NCBI GenBank assembly: GCA_028292435.1
Contig: JAQGMI010000028.1
Location: 48,110-112,109, forward strand
From: Betaproteobacteria bacterium
GTDB taxonomy: Bacteria > Pseudomonadota > Gammaproteobacteria > Burkholderiales > SG8-41
Direction of reading: 5' to 3'
Length of the DNA stretch: 64,000 nucleotides
Positions 36,686-45,055 of the stretch are shown piece after piece; position 1 is the stretch's first letter, and each line of letters begins with the position of its first letter. Under the pieces are notes generated by a model, which was given only the letters and a program-made list of their open reading frames with translations, was not told the origin of the DNA and ran no database searches. The position numbers and the translations under genes are program-made.

Positions 36686-38626
36686 TTATGTAGCCGGTGA
36701 TTCGACTTTTGCGGTTTGCCGGGCGCGCAGGATTTCAAGCAACTGCGGCTCTTCGAGCGGCTTCACGAAATGCATGTCGAATCCGGCCTCTTTCGATTTC
36801 AGCAGGTCTTCCGGCTTGTTCCATCCGGTCACCGCGACGATTAGCGGCCGCGGACTCCGGTTGCGCGCGCGCAGACGCCTTGCAATTTCGAGTCCATCCA
36901 TCCCGGGCATGCCGATGTCGAGCAAGACGATCTCGGGTCGGAAGCCCTCGAACGCCTGCAGCGCTTCGCGGCCGGTCGATACCGCCAGAACTTCCTGCCC
37001 GTGATTTTTGAGTAAGGACGCGAGCGCTGTAGCCGCATCGACGTTATCGTCGACCAGCAACACACGGCTGTTTACGACTGCTGCCGCATCGGCACTTTTC
37101 ACTTCCGTGCGTCCGGTCGAAGTCTTCTCCTGCGCGACCGCGGATGCCGACAAGGCAGGCAGGCGAATAATGAATTCGGCGCCCTGGCCGGTGCCGCCGC
37201 TGCGCGCTTCGAGCGTTCCGTCGTGCAGTTCGACGATGGAGCGCGCGAGCGCCAGGCCCACGCCGAGTCCGGCCGATGGGCGATTCAGCGATTCTTTGCC
37301 TTGCACGAACATGCCGAAAATCGAATGCAGCAGGCTTCGCTCTATGCCGCGGCCGGTGTCGCGCACCGAAATGCAAATCTGCCTTCGGCCGTCGGCGTTC
37401 GCCACCGAGACTTTGATATAGATGTTGCCGCCGGGATCGGTGTAGCGCGCGGCATTATTGATGATATTGGTCAGCGCCTGGGTCAGCCTCAGCTCATCGC
37501 CGTTGACATCGAGAGGGCCGGGCGGAACCAGCGCTTCGAGCTTGTGTCTCGCGGCTTCGATATTGGGCCGCGCCGTCTCAATCGCGCGTTCGACTATGGA
37601 GGCGGCGCTGACGGGTTGCTTGTGGATCGAAAGCGTGCCGCGGCTGATGCGTGAAACATCGAGAAGATCGTCAACGATGCGGGCGAGCTGGCCGCTCTGG
37701 CGCTCGATGATATCGATCGCTGTCCGGTGTGCCGGCTCGGTTGCGCCTGTCATCCGCTGCAATTGAATGGCGTTTCGTATCGGGGCGAGCGGATTACGCA
37801 ACTCATGCGCCAGCACGGCGATAAAGTCATTGACGTTGTTCGCCGACAATTCAAGCGCCTCCGCCTGCCGCCGCTGCGTAAGGTTTTGCGTCACCTTGGC
37901 AAAGCCGCGCAGCTCGCTTTCGGCGTTGTAGAGCGGAGTAACCACGACGCGGGCCCAGAATCGCGAGCCGTCTTTGCGCACGCGCCAGCCTTCGTCCTCG
38001 GCCCGGCCCTGTTCGCGCGCAATGGCGAGCTCCGACCATGGTTTGCCCGCTTCGATGTCCTCCGGCGTATAAAACCGGGAAAAATGCCTGCCGATGATCT
38101 CGGCGGCCGCATAACCCTTGATGCGATGGGCGCCGAGATTCCAACTGCTGATGACGCCGGACGGATCGACCATGTAAATCGCATAATCCTGCACACCCTC
38201 AACGAGCAGACGAAAGCGCTCTTCGCTCTGCCGCATGATCTCTTCGTAATTTTTACGCACGGTAAGATCGCGTGTGATTTTTGAAAAGGCGCGCAGGGTG
38301 CCGCGTTCGTCTCGCAGCGCCGTAATAATGACGTTCGCCCAGAATCGCGAACCGTCCTTCCTGACGCGCCAGCCTTCGTCTTCGAACCGGCCCTCAGTCA
38401 TCGCACGCCGCAGTTCATGCTTGGGCCAATCGCGGGCTTTGTCCGCCGGCGTATAGAAAATGCTGAAGTGCTTGCCGACGATTTCATTCTCGCGGTACTG
38501 CTTGATCGCGGCAGCGCCGGCGTTCCAGCTCATCACATTGCCGTCAACGTCGAGCAGAAAAATCGCGTAATCGACCACCCGGTCGGCCATTAGTCGAAAG
38601 AGTTCTGCTTCCGGTTTGGTAGTCAT
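36686..38626 (-). CDS. Hybrid sensor histidine kinase: PAS-PAS-HisKA-HATPase-REC
   Basis: A 646-residue soluble kinase with no membrane segment. PAS 1 is about 8-122 and PAS 2 about 135-250; both contain EDEGWRVRKDGSRFWA, so they are a tandem duplication. The HisKA His is H274 in VLAHELRNPL. HATPase motifs are N391 (N box), DTGRG 423-427 and GLGVGLA 453-459. The receiver has the acidic pair D526/D527, phosphoacceptor D570 in VLLDIGMPG and K622. All catalytic residues are present. No response regulator or output gene adjoins it; the signal is probably internal (redox, light or ligand in the PAS domains). Confidence 0.93.
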   Translation of the reverse strand: MTTKPEAELFRLMADRVVDYAIFLLDVDGNVMSWNAGAAAIKQYRENEIVGKHFSIFYTPADKARDWPKHELRRAMTEGRFEDEGWRVRKDGSRFWANVIITALRDERGTLRAFSKITRDLTVRKNYEEIMRQSEERFRLLVEGVQDYAIYMVDPSGVISSWNLGAHRIKGYAAAEIIGRHFSRFYTPEDIEAGKPWSELAIAREQGRAEDEGWRVRKDGSRFWARVVVTPLYNAESELRGFAKVTQNLTQRRQAEALELSANNVNDFIAVLAHELRNPLAPIRNAIQLQRMTGATEPAHRTAIDIIERQSGQLARIVDDLLDVSRISRGTLSIHKQPVSAASIVERAIETARPNIEAARHKLEALVPPGPLDVNGDELRLTQALTNIINNAARYTDPGGNIYIKVSVANADGRRQICISVRDTGRGIERSLLHSIFGMFVQGKESLNRPSAGLGVGLALARSIVELHDGTLEARSGGTGQGAEFIIRLPALSASAVAQEKTSTGRTEVKSADAAAVVNSRVLLVDDNVDAATALASLLKNHGQEVLAVSTGREALQAFEGFRPEIVLLDIGMPGMDGLEIARRLRARNRSPRPLIVAVTGWNKPEDLLKSKEAGFDMHFVKPLEEPQLLEILRARQTAKVESPAT

Positions 38627-38809
38627 AGCATCGCTTGTAAAAACGGCAATCAGCTTGTGCAGGCGACGGCAGATTTGCCGCGTCGCAACCCTAAGACCGA
38701 CGCAGCACTTGAAAGGTTTGACGGGCCTGCGAAATTTTCCATCTACGCCGCCTCAGGTCAAGACCAGCGGCAGCGCGGCTCCCATCTTCAAACCGCGCAG
38801 GTTGAAGGC

Positions 38810-38854
38810 TGGCGCCCCGAAGACGAATCGAACGTCCGACCTGCCCCTTAGGAG
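38810..38854 (-). repeat. attL: displaced 3' half of tRNA-Arg
   Basis: A 45-base perfect copy of 49845-49889. In tRNA terms it covers the anticodon loop to the CCA end. The bases on either side differ from those flanking the right copy, so the repeat limits are exact by eye. Confidence 0.93.
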
Positions 38855-38903
38855 TCTCGGCTGGTTCACCACTGGTTAGGACTTTCAGTGACTTACCGCA
38901 TCT

Positions 38904-38947
38904 CTTGTCATACTTTTGGCAGACGCATTGTGCCAAATTTGTGACAC
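38904..38947. repeat. Left arm-type integrase sites (two, inverted to each other)
   Basis: On the minus strand 38921-38904 reads TGCCAAAAGTATGACAAG, and on the plus strand 38931-38947 reads TGCCAAATTTGTGACAC. Both match the right-end site at 49780-49797, the first in 17 of 18 positions. Arm-type sites bound by the integrase N-terminal domain are expected just inside att cores. Confidence 0.7.
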
Positions 38948-39058
38948 TTCGACAAACTCAAACGGACGCACGGCGGGTTGAGACAAAACCGTTATGGTTG
39001 CGTAAGGAATACGCTTCGATACACCTCAGCCACGGCTAGTATTTCGGCGGTAGGTTCA

Positions 39059-39547
39059 TTAGCTAGAGAATCTTTTCTTAACGTCCGGGTCTTTCGCAAT
39101 GTCGGTTGCGATCTGTAAACCGGCACCGAGGGCGGAGGGCGCTTTGTTGTAGGCTGCGTTTGCTTGGCTTTGAGCATTTGCTTGGTACCCGATTAAGAGG
39201 GCGTTCGTTTGTTTGACGCGATTGACGCGGTTGGACTCAATGCCGGTGATGTCATAGCCCTCTTGGAAAGCGCTGTCTGCTAACAGGCGGTCGCTACTTA
39301 TTCCGCCCACGCCAGATTCGCCGGAGATCGTGCGGAGCTTCGCCTGCTCAATCATTGCTTGCTTAGCGCGTTCCGTAGTTTCATTTGCCGCTGCATTGTT
39401 GATTTGCTGCTGTTGAATGCCTGTCTGCGTTGCTTGTGCGTTTAGGTTTGCTTGGGCGGCACTAGCGGCAGATGATGCATCCTGCTGCCCTTTCACGTAT
39501 TGCATAGCGGTTGTAACTGCTGCGAGGGCGAGAACTGGTGAACACAT
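39059..39547 (-). CDS. T7 gp14-like internal virion protein (core protein)
   Basis: A 162-residue protein. It starts with MCSPVLALAAVTTAMQYVKG, a hydrophobic N-terminus, followed by an Ala/Gln-rich helix, and has RTISGESGVGGISSDRLLAD at 72-91. The arrangement of short hydrophobic N-terminus, long Ala/Gln helix, and GESGVxGxSxDRLLxD is the hallmark of internal virion protein B (T7 gp14 family) of podophages. In those phages it is ejected with gp15 and gp16 to build the DNA channel in the cell envelope. Here it stands alone without gp15/gp16. Start supported by CAGGAA upstream. It may be a remnant or a satellite factor. Confidence 0.72.
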   Translation of the reverse strand: MCSPVLALAAVTTAMQYVKGQQDASSAASAAQANLNAQATQTGIQQQQINNAAANETTERAKQAMIEQAKLRTISGESGVGGISSDRLLADSAFQEGYDITGIESNRVNRVKQTNALLIGYQANAQSQANAAYNKAPSALGAGLQIATDIAKDPDVKKRFSS

Positions 39548-39609
39548 TAGGTTGGTTCCTGTTGATCTAGTAAGATGCGGGCGTCATCTGAATCGCAAAG
39601 AGGGGAGAC

Positions 39610-40266
39610 ATGAAGAAGCGAGGACGCGGAGGGAAATACATCCACGAAAAGGCTTACGCATCGACTCTCTATACCGACGATATCGAGGAAATTATTTCGA
39701 TGATGGCGCAATGCGGTCTGACAGTGGAAATTACAGACGACGTAAACGAGTATGACTCGTTAGAGGAATTGAAGTCTTTCCGAGGAGAGACCGCCAATTA
39801 TCTGACGCTGGAGGGAAGGAAAAAGGGTTTCTACCCTTACTTGCAAGTAGAGATTCGGTCGAAGCGCATCTCTGTTTGCGGCTCGATTGACATTGAGTTG
39901 GAAGCGCTCGCCGGTCGCCTCCTAAAATATATTGATGGGCGTTCGACTTGGTTAACACGGTGGGCATCAGTGAGCAATGCTCAATTCTTTGTCGGACTTA
40001 TGATGATGGCAATCATTTGCGCAATCGCGTCAGCGGCGCATGTGCAGGATGCGCAGGTCATTAACCTAATAGTTTTGCCGCCGCTAATTTTGATAGTGTC
40101 TTCACTGGTTGGCACAATTTGCGGCATGTTCCATGTTCCGATAATTTTTGAGCATCGACACAAAAACCAAAACTTCTGGAAACGAAATAAAGACAAAATC
40201 ATTTTGGGCGTCATAGGTGGGATTGCCGGTGCCATCTTAAGTCGCCTTGTATCGGCGCTCTCCTAA
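39610..40266 (+). CDS. Membrane protein with soluble N-domain and three C-terminal segments
   Basis: A 218-residue protein. Residues 1-120 are soluble with mixed charge; hydrophobic segments are near 125-144, 150-173 and 196-216. The start has AGGGGAG directly upstream. I do not recognise the family. It diverges from the gp14-like gene, with 62 bases between starts. A soluble sensor domain followed by membrane helices is a common layout for membrane-disrupting effectors in defence islands, but this is only analogy. Confidence 0.72.
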   Translation: MKKRGRGGKYIHEKAYASTLYTDDIEEIISMMAQCGLTVEITDDVNEYDSLEELKSFRGETANYLTLEGRKKGFYPYLQVEIRSKRISVCGSIDIELEALAGRLLKYIDGRSTWLTRWASVSNAQFFVGLMMMAIICAIASAAHVQDAQVINLIVLPPLILIVSSLVGTICGMFHVPIIFEHRHKNQNFWKRNKDKIILGVIGGIAGAILSRLVSALS

Positions 40267-40435
40267 GTCCAGCCACAAAGCCACCCTCTAAGTTATCCTT
40301 GCCGCGTTCGCCGCAGCGTCCACAGTTCGGGCATAGATTCGTCTTTGGGCTTGGCTAATTAATCTAAGTTGCTGTTGTCATAAAACGAGCGTAGCGTCTG
40401 CAACGCGCAGATGCGCTTATTTGGGGAGGGGCGAA

Positions 40436-40720
40436 ATGGCACGTTATAAGATAACCTGCATTACCAAGCCTAATGTTCAGAGCATGCACGAGCACATTAC
40501 TCGCGTAGGGGGCGTCGCTGACATCGGCGGAGCGTCATGGAACGACACGCGCGAAAACGTGGTCAATTTCATTAAGTCGAAAACGCACACGTTTTACACG
40601 TTGGTCAATGGAAATTTAGCCGAAGTAGGAACGCATCCCGGCCAAACTGGAGACTACTTGCGGACGTATGCCGACGGCAAATGGGATGACAATCTCCTGT
40701 CACTTCCGCAATGCCCTTGA
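40436..40720 (+). CDS. DUF3892 domain protein
   Basis: A 94-residue protein; ATG at 40436 has GGGGAGGGG upstream. It shows the DUF3892 pattern YKITCITKPN near the start, HITRVGG, a central block around FYTLVNG, and the ending DNLLSLPQCP. DUF3892 proteins are small and widespread in mobile elements and chromosomes; their function is unknown to me. It converges with the next gene, one base apart. Confidence 0.82.
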   Translation: MARYKITCITKPNVQSMHEHITRVGGVADIGGASWNDTRENVVNFIKSKTHTFYTLVNGNLAEVGTHPGQTGDYLRTYADGKWDDNLLSLPQCP

Positions 40721-40721
40721 T

Positions 40722-41654
40722 TTAAATCCAGCCAAGTTGAGCCGCTGTTGCCATGTTCACTTCGGGTTTCCCTGGCAGCGTTATGAGTTCAACGCCACCC
40801 ACTACCCTGACGGAATGTCCTGCTCGCTGTGCATCTGCTCCGGATGGGGTAGTAGCACGGAGAGCGCGGGTAGCAAGGGCTTTGTATTTTGCCGTTGACC
40901 TTCCGTGGACTTGATGCAAGAAGGCTTGCTGTAGTTCTTCCTTCGCGTTCTCTCGTGCCCATGCCCAAACTTCCGCAGGCTCAGCGCCAACGCTCTTAAC
41001 GGCTGCATTTGCCTGGCTCTGAAACGCTGCCGTGATGTGAGAGAACTGGCCATGTAATACCGCATGATCTAACCCGCATGTGTTGGCAATGTTGTTGATA
41101 TTCACCTTAGACAAATCAAGCGTGTTTGCCATCTGGCCAACGATTTGATCTATCAGTTGAGAGGGGACACTTGCATTGATGGCGTCAATCGTTGCTTCAG
41201 ACGCATCCGGCAGCATGTCATATTCGCCCGCCCCGTTTCCTTCCTGTGTGGCTTGCGGCTGAGCGCCTGCCGGAATCTCAATATACTTTCCGTTGCTATC
41301 GCGCTTTACGAGTCCAAGCTGCTCAGCGGTTGCCAGATTGATTTGCGTGCCTTCGTAATCAACAAGCGTCTGCGGAGTGTGATTGCTGGTCAGGCCGAAG
41401 TTGTTGCGGGCAGTCGATAGCAGTGTGCCATCATTGATTTCAAAGTCTGCTGCACTAACGCGAGTCAAACCCTGTTGCGTCGTCTGGTCACCTACGGTGC
41501 GAGTTACTAAGTCACCATTGGCACGCACTGCGGGTTCCGGTGCGGCGTCGTTGTTTATGTCCCCGTTGCGTACCTCGGTATCTTCAAAGTTGCCGCTGCC
41601 CGTATGGACAACTTTAGTAACGGCTTCTAGCGTGTTGGCGTGTTGCTCTGACAT
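40722..41654 (-). CDS. Hypothetical protein with duplicated ATAxQLG motif, possibly virion assembly-related
   Basis: A 310-residue acidic protein with a Thr/Asn-rich N-terminal third. A motif is repeated: INLATAEQLGLV at 105-116 and VNMATAAQLGWI at the very C-terminus (299-310). A helical stretch AEVWAWARENAKEELQQAFL (227-246) recalls the C-terminal part of podophage scaffolding proteins, but the match is weak. Ribosome site AAAGGAAA is strong. It is last in the leftward gene series 42603-40722. The gp14-like gene next to it makes a phage origin plausible. Confidence 0.7.
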   Translation of the reverse strand: MSEQHANTLEAVTKVVHTGSGNFEDTEVRNGDINNDAAPEPAVRANGDLVTRTVGDQTTQQGLTRVSAADFEINDGTLLSTARNNFGLTSNHTPQTLVDYEGTQINLATAEQLGLVKRDSNGKYIEIPAGAQPQATQEGNGAGEYDMLPDASEATIDAINASVPSQLIDQIVGQMANTLDLSKVNINNIANTCGLDHAVLHGQFSHITAAFQSQANAAVKSVGAEPAEVWAWARENAKEELQQAFLHQVHGRSTAKYKALATRALRATTPSGADAQRAGHSVRVVGGVELITLPGKPEVNMATAAQLGWI

Positions 41655-41690
41655 TTCTGTATTTCCTTTTGTGGTGTTGTTTGGGCGTTG

Positions 41691-41885
41691 CTACTGAATA
41701 CGATTAACGTGCGGACATTCAGTCCCGGCAACGTGCTCAGTCCCTTGAACCTCGGTCGGCGGGGCACTTGCAAGTAAAGCTTCGCCAGCAGCTATGAGCG
41801 CAAAAAGCTCTGAGGACAATTCAGGAAATGGGCGGTTGAGTTCTTTGAGATCGCTGATTACTTTTACTAGGTGCGCGTTCTTCAT
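41691..41885 (-). CDS. Small hypothetical protein
   Basis: A 64-residue protein with an N-terminal amphipathic helix (LVKVISDLKELNRPFPEL) and a C-terminal Cys-His tail (GTECPHVNRIQ). AGGAAGCAC precedes the ATG. It is 7 bases after the zinc-binding protein gene and 36 bases before the next one. The family is not recognised. Confidence 0.65.
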   Translation of the reverse strand: MKNAHLVKVISDLKELNRPFPELSSELFALIAAGEALLASAPPTEVQGTEHVAGTECPHVNRIQ

Positions 41886-41892
41886 GTGCTTC

Positions 41893-42603
41893 CTATTTGG
41901 TAGTTGAGAATGGTGCGCTCAGTGATTGCCTGAACTCGTGTTGCTCACTCTGTTGCTTCTGCATCGTTCTCACGATGTTGCTAATGAGCAGGCCAAGATT
42001 CGTGCGGATGTGTTCCCCGACTGCCAGCCGTGCTGCTGCTGAAAGTCGCTGCGGCGAGACAGTCTCCCGACCTTGAGACCACGTTGAGCGGTAGTCCCTT
42101 GGTGCAAGGTGAAGCACAGCAAGTGAGATTGCATACGTCAACCTGAGATCATCAGGCAGGCGCTCACGGTGCCGCTCCGAGTACAGCCAAACCGTTGCAG
42201 CCTCAATGAGTATGTCTATCGGCTTGATGCACTTTGAGTTGAGACGGTGGAAGTCTTCATACGCTGGCAGCAACTTGTCACCACTCGTTGAACGTTCAAG
42301 CCACTGTCTGAGAAAGGCGAGTGCAGACGCAATGCCCTTGTGCTCAATGTTGCTGCCAATAAACTCAGTGACTAACTGTCGCTCTTCGTTGAATTCTTTC
42401 GACTTGAAGTGGTATCCAAGTGCATGCCCGTATAGTCTGCGTCCCCGTTCATGGACACGGCAGTAACCGGACACTCGGTGACGACTGAGCATGCAGCCTT
42501 TAGCGTTACACATCTTGTATTGGTTCATGCGGATGCCGTGGCTGATATTTAAGCTGGCTCTCTTGCTCATCTCAAAGTGTGACTCCTGGTCGTTGACATT
42601 CAC
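41893..42603 (-). CDS. Hypothetical protein with N-terminal zinc-binding motif
   Basis: A 236-residue protein. The N-terminal motif C32-x4-C37-x10-C48-x2-H51 (with GYCRVHERGRR) is the small zinc knuckle often found in front of phage HNH endonucleases and in phage DNA-binding proteins. The rest is helical with no HNH residues. GTG at 42603 has CGGAGG eight bases upstream; ATG at 42570 is an alternative. It lies downstream of the repeat-rich gap, so a role in controlling or replicating the element is plausible but unproven. Confidence 0.7.
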   Translation of the reverse strand: MNVNDQESHFEMSKRASLNISHGIRMNQYKMCNAKGCMLSRHRVSGYCRVHERGRRLYGHALGYHFKSKEFNEERQLVTEFIGSNIEHKGIASALAFLRQWLERSTSGDKLLPAYEDFHRLNSKCIKPIDILIEAATVWLYSERHRERLPDDLRLTYAISLAVLHLAPRDYRSTWSQGRETVSPQRLSAAARLAVGEHIRTNLGLLISNIVRTMQKQQSEQHEFRQSLSAPFSTTK

Positions 42604-42776
42604 CCTCGCGGCCTCCGGCTCGCTGCGGAAAGGCGAGACAATGCTCCGGTGTGTTTCATGGTGTAACTCGAAGTGGTAGCCCTATGCCGGACGGCAGCGG
42701 GGAGCCAGATGACGCTCAAAGTGGTCTTGAGGTCGGGGCAGGGATACGACTCTGAGATACGACTCAAAGTGGCACT
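42566..42776. repeat. Iteron-like degenerate repeats (GATACGACTCAAAGTGG type)
   Basis: Related units with core ACTC(A/G)AAGTGG occur at 42571 (CTCAAAGTGTGACTC), 42664 (TAACTCGAAGTGGT), 42711 (GACGCTCAAAGTGG), 42743 (GATACGACTCTGA) and 42755 (GATACGACTCAAAGTGGC). A further pair, GATACGACTCAAGGTG and TAACTCAAAGGG, lies at 46566-46593. They overlap the start of the zinc-motif gene. They may be binding sites of the ribbon-helix-helix-like protein or an origin. Confidence 0.55.
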
Positions 42777-42914
42777 CTGGTGGGCGCTGGTGGGATAGGG
42801 CTGCGCGGGAATGTTGCATGAACCCCACAGACACATACACACAGAAAAGCAGAAAAGGAGCCAAAGAGCACCCAAATCCTCCCTCTATACTTAGAGAAAA
42901 TGGGTGAACTTTGA
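42604..42914. other. 311-base gap: repeats, possible leftward promoter
   Basis: The gap lies between the helicase stop and the zinc-motif gene. It holds the repeat units listed separately. On the minus strand GGGAGG (near 42880) precedes a GTG at 42871, which opens a 35-codon hydrophobic frame ending at 42764. This could be a leader peptide, but I cannot support it as a gene. AAGTATAG just upstream could be a -10 element. Confidence 0.45.
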
Positions 42915-44762
42915 CTATCCGGCGTAAGTCTCGAACGTCTTCCGCTCCAATGACCGGCCACCACGCAGCCACGCGGAGCCACGGAGAGCAATATCCAAAG
43001 ATCGCGTGAAGGAGCTACCCGGCACGTCCGCTAGGGCTGCATCCTTCTTGAGCCTTTGGGCGGAGAGCTTCGTTACACTGTCCGGCAGCGAATCAAGGTG
43101 CGCGAGAATGAGCCTTGCTACACGATTTGTCTTCGCCTTCGGCACGATGTGCTTTCCCTGCCACGTTGCCCAAGTTACACCCGGCATGGCCTGTTCGAGT
43201 AGCGGTCTCACGTACTCATCACTGTGAATTAGCCAAGCGTCCATCGTGTGCGCCTGGCTACCGTCAATCGTTCGGCATGAGCCACGCGACATTGCTTGGT
43301 ACAAACAGTGCGCAATCTCTGAGATCATGACCTCACGGATTGTCTTCGCTGATAAGTCAGCCCACAGCGTGTCGCACTGGCCTGCAACGTAACTGGCTAG
43401 ATCGAGATAAGACCTGTGCAACACTCCAGCGAATGCGACGTGCTTGCAGTAAGCGTGCTTAGACAGCGACGATTCACTGCCCCAAGTCAGGAATACAAAT
43501 CGAGGCTTTGATTCGTCTACCCACAATCCCCGCCCTTCATTCCACGTCCTAACTTTCACAGTGGCCTGAAGATCAATCCCGCAGGACTCTAAGTCTTCCT
43601 TCAGGATGCGCTGAAAGTCCACAGGCTTTGAATAGTTATCCTTCGTCAGAAACGTAAACAGGATTACTGCTTCGTCTGCGGGCAGGCCGGACACAAGTTC
43701 GCACACTTCGGAGCTTACTTTCCTGTCTTCCCGCTTGCGGTGCTTGAAGTCCTTCGTCATTGAGTCACGCCCTGAAGGATTCTTCAGGTGATGAATCGTT
43801 ACGTTGTCGTACCGCTTAATGTTGACGGAGAACTTTCCAGCGAGCCTGATTGATTTGTCGAGTTGCTCAAGCGTGCGGATGGGGTAACTGGCGTCTAGGA
43901 TGGCAATGTTCTCAAGCTCAGGCGGAACTGTGATGTCATAGAGGATTAGTCCTCCGCCCTGTGGTGCGTGAACAACTCGAAGTTGTTCCTGAGTTGCGTT
44001 CAGAAACTGCTTCAACGCTTGCACGGGCGCTGCATCTCCAAGCTGCCGCTTAAACTCGTCAGCCTTCTCCCATGTCAGTGGAGCGAGCGATACGGCACTA
44101 GGAGCTTTCCCTGATCGCTGCGCCGTAAGTTCGGCCTCTAACGTGTCGAGGGCAGTCTGCAAATATGAGATTGCTTCAGCATCCTTGCCGATGCGGGGTG
44201 CAATCCAGCCTAGGCCGGACTCAAGGTCTAGCTTAGAGATGGCTCTTGCATCCGAAACTAGCAGGCTTTCATCCCATATCAGCAGGTTCCTGCGTTCGCC
44301 TCGATACTTTGCAAATTGCTCAAGGTTCCCGCCTTTGATACGCGCATGTGTCACAAGCATAATCTGCCGGTCATCATTGGCGAGCGTTGACGGCATGCTT
44401 GCCTTGTCTTTCAGGCTGTGCAGCAGTCCTATTTTGCTTTCGGGCACGCCATTGCGTATCAGATCGCGCTTGAGATCGCACAGCGCCTCAACCTTAGACG
44501 CGGCTACCGCAACGGAGACATGCTCAGCGTTCAACTCATGGAGCGCAGCGCACCACGCAACAATGCTTTGAGTCTTGCCTAGGCCGGTAGCCAGTGGAAA
44601 CGCTAAGCGCCCCGTGGCATGTCCCGTTGCAAGCATGGAGTAGTGCCAAACCAATTCACGCATTGCGGTCTTGTGCTCATCGCTGAGCTTGTTGCCGTAG
44701 TGCTGAAGATTCGCTATGAGTCGTTGATATGCGTTCTCGGTTAGGGCTGCATCATCAGTCAT
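42915..44762 (-). CDS. SF2 DEAD/DEAH-like helicase/ATPase
   Basis: A 615-residue protein. Walker A is ATGLGKT (58-64), Walker B is LLIWDES (160-166, DES in place of DEAD/DEAH), and motif VI is Q489-AMSRGSC-R497. The arginine-finger region is thus intact. The middle part (200-340) is not conserved with any family I know. ATG at 44762 overlaps the upstream stop by four bases (ATGA). With the two small genes before it, it forms a tight leftward operon, probably for replication or control of the element; a defence role cannot be excluded. Confidence 0.8.
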   Translation of the reverse strand: MTDDAALTENAYQRLIANLQHYGNKLSDEHKTAMRELVWHYSMLATGHATGRLAFPLATGLGKTQSIVAWCAALHELNAEHVSVAVAASKVEALCDLKRDLIRNGVPESKIGLLHSLKDKASMPSTLANDDRQIMLVTHARIKGGNLEQFAKYRGERRNLLIWDESLLVSDARAISKLDLESGLGWIAPRIGKDAEAISYLQTALDTLEAELTAQRSGKAPSAVSLAPLTWEKADEFKRQLGDAAPVQALKQFLNATQEQLRVVHAPQGGGLILYDITVPPELENIAILDASYPIRTLEQLDKSIRLAGKFSVNIKRYDNVTIHHLKNPSGRDSMTKDFKHRKREDRKVSSEVCELVSGLPADEAVILFTFLTKDNYSKPVDFQRILKEDLESCGIDLQATVKVRTWNEGRGLWVDESKPRFVFLTWGSESSLSKHAYCKHVAFAGVLHRSYLDLASYVAGQCDTLWADLSAKTIREVMISEIAHCLYQAMSRGSCRTIDGSQAHTMDAWLIHSDEYVRPLLEQAMPGVTWATWQGKHIVPKAKTNRVARLILAHLDSLPDSVTKLSAQRLKKDAALADVPGSSFTRSLDIALRGSAWLRGGRSLERKTFETYAG

Positions 44763-45055
44763 GGCGTGGTCTTGAACGGCAATGCCTCGCCTTCCAAGGT
44801 GTGCTTTGCGAGCATGTCCTTACGTGCCTGAATGGAGTCAGCGGTTACGCTGTTGTCCTTCAGGAACTTTATGATTACCGTGAGCATGGACGCCCGTTGT
44901 TTCTCCGGGGGTACGTCACGGATATAGGTAAGGGCTGCTTCAACGGCTCTCAGATGGATGTATTGCAGCATGTCGCCCGTGATCGGCTCTCCGCGTGTTT
45001 GTTGCTCTGTGGACGCCCGTTGAAAGTCTTCGAGGCTGGTTATTTCGGTGCTCAT
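44759..45055 (-). CDS. Small helical protein, helicase operon
   Basis: A 98-residue protein; ATG at 45055 is chosen since it overlaps the upstream stop by four bases, while a GTG at 45103 would overlap further. It has helical segments EDFQRASTEQQ and LRAVEAALTYIRDVPPEKQRASML plus an ending rich in Lys. No family is recognised. It is coupled on both sides by ATGA overlaps, so it is likely made in equal amounts with its neighbours. Confidence 0.72.
   Translation of the reverse strand: MSTEITSLEDFQRASTEQQTRGEPITGDMLQYIHLRAVEAALTYIRDVPPEKQRASMLTVIIKFLKDNSVTADSIQARKDMLAKHTLEGEALPFKTTP

Larger units (their letters stand above)
38627..39058. other. 432-base gap holding the left attachment site and element arm
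   Basis: Between the kinase gene and the first element gene there is no credible coding region. Bases 38627-38809 are chromosomal sequence that once followed the tRNA gene. The displaced tRNA 3' half lies at 38810-38854. Two arm-type repeats follow at 38904-38921 and 38931-38947, and the remainder has no feature I can name. Confidence 0.7.

Noticed and set aside
38616..38879. Frames that cross the left att repeat and end in ...APKTNRTSDLPL
   Set aside because: They arise from the tRNA fragment; the same peptide appears at the right att and is a common false call over tRNA genes.
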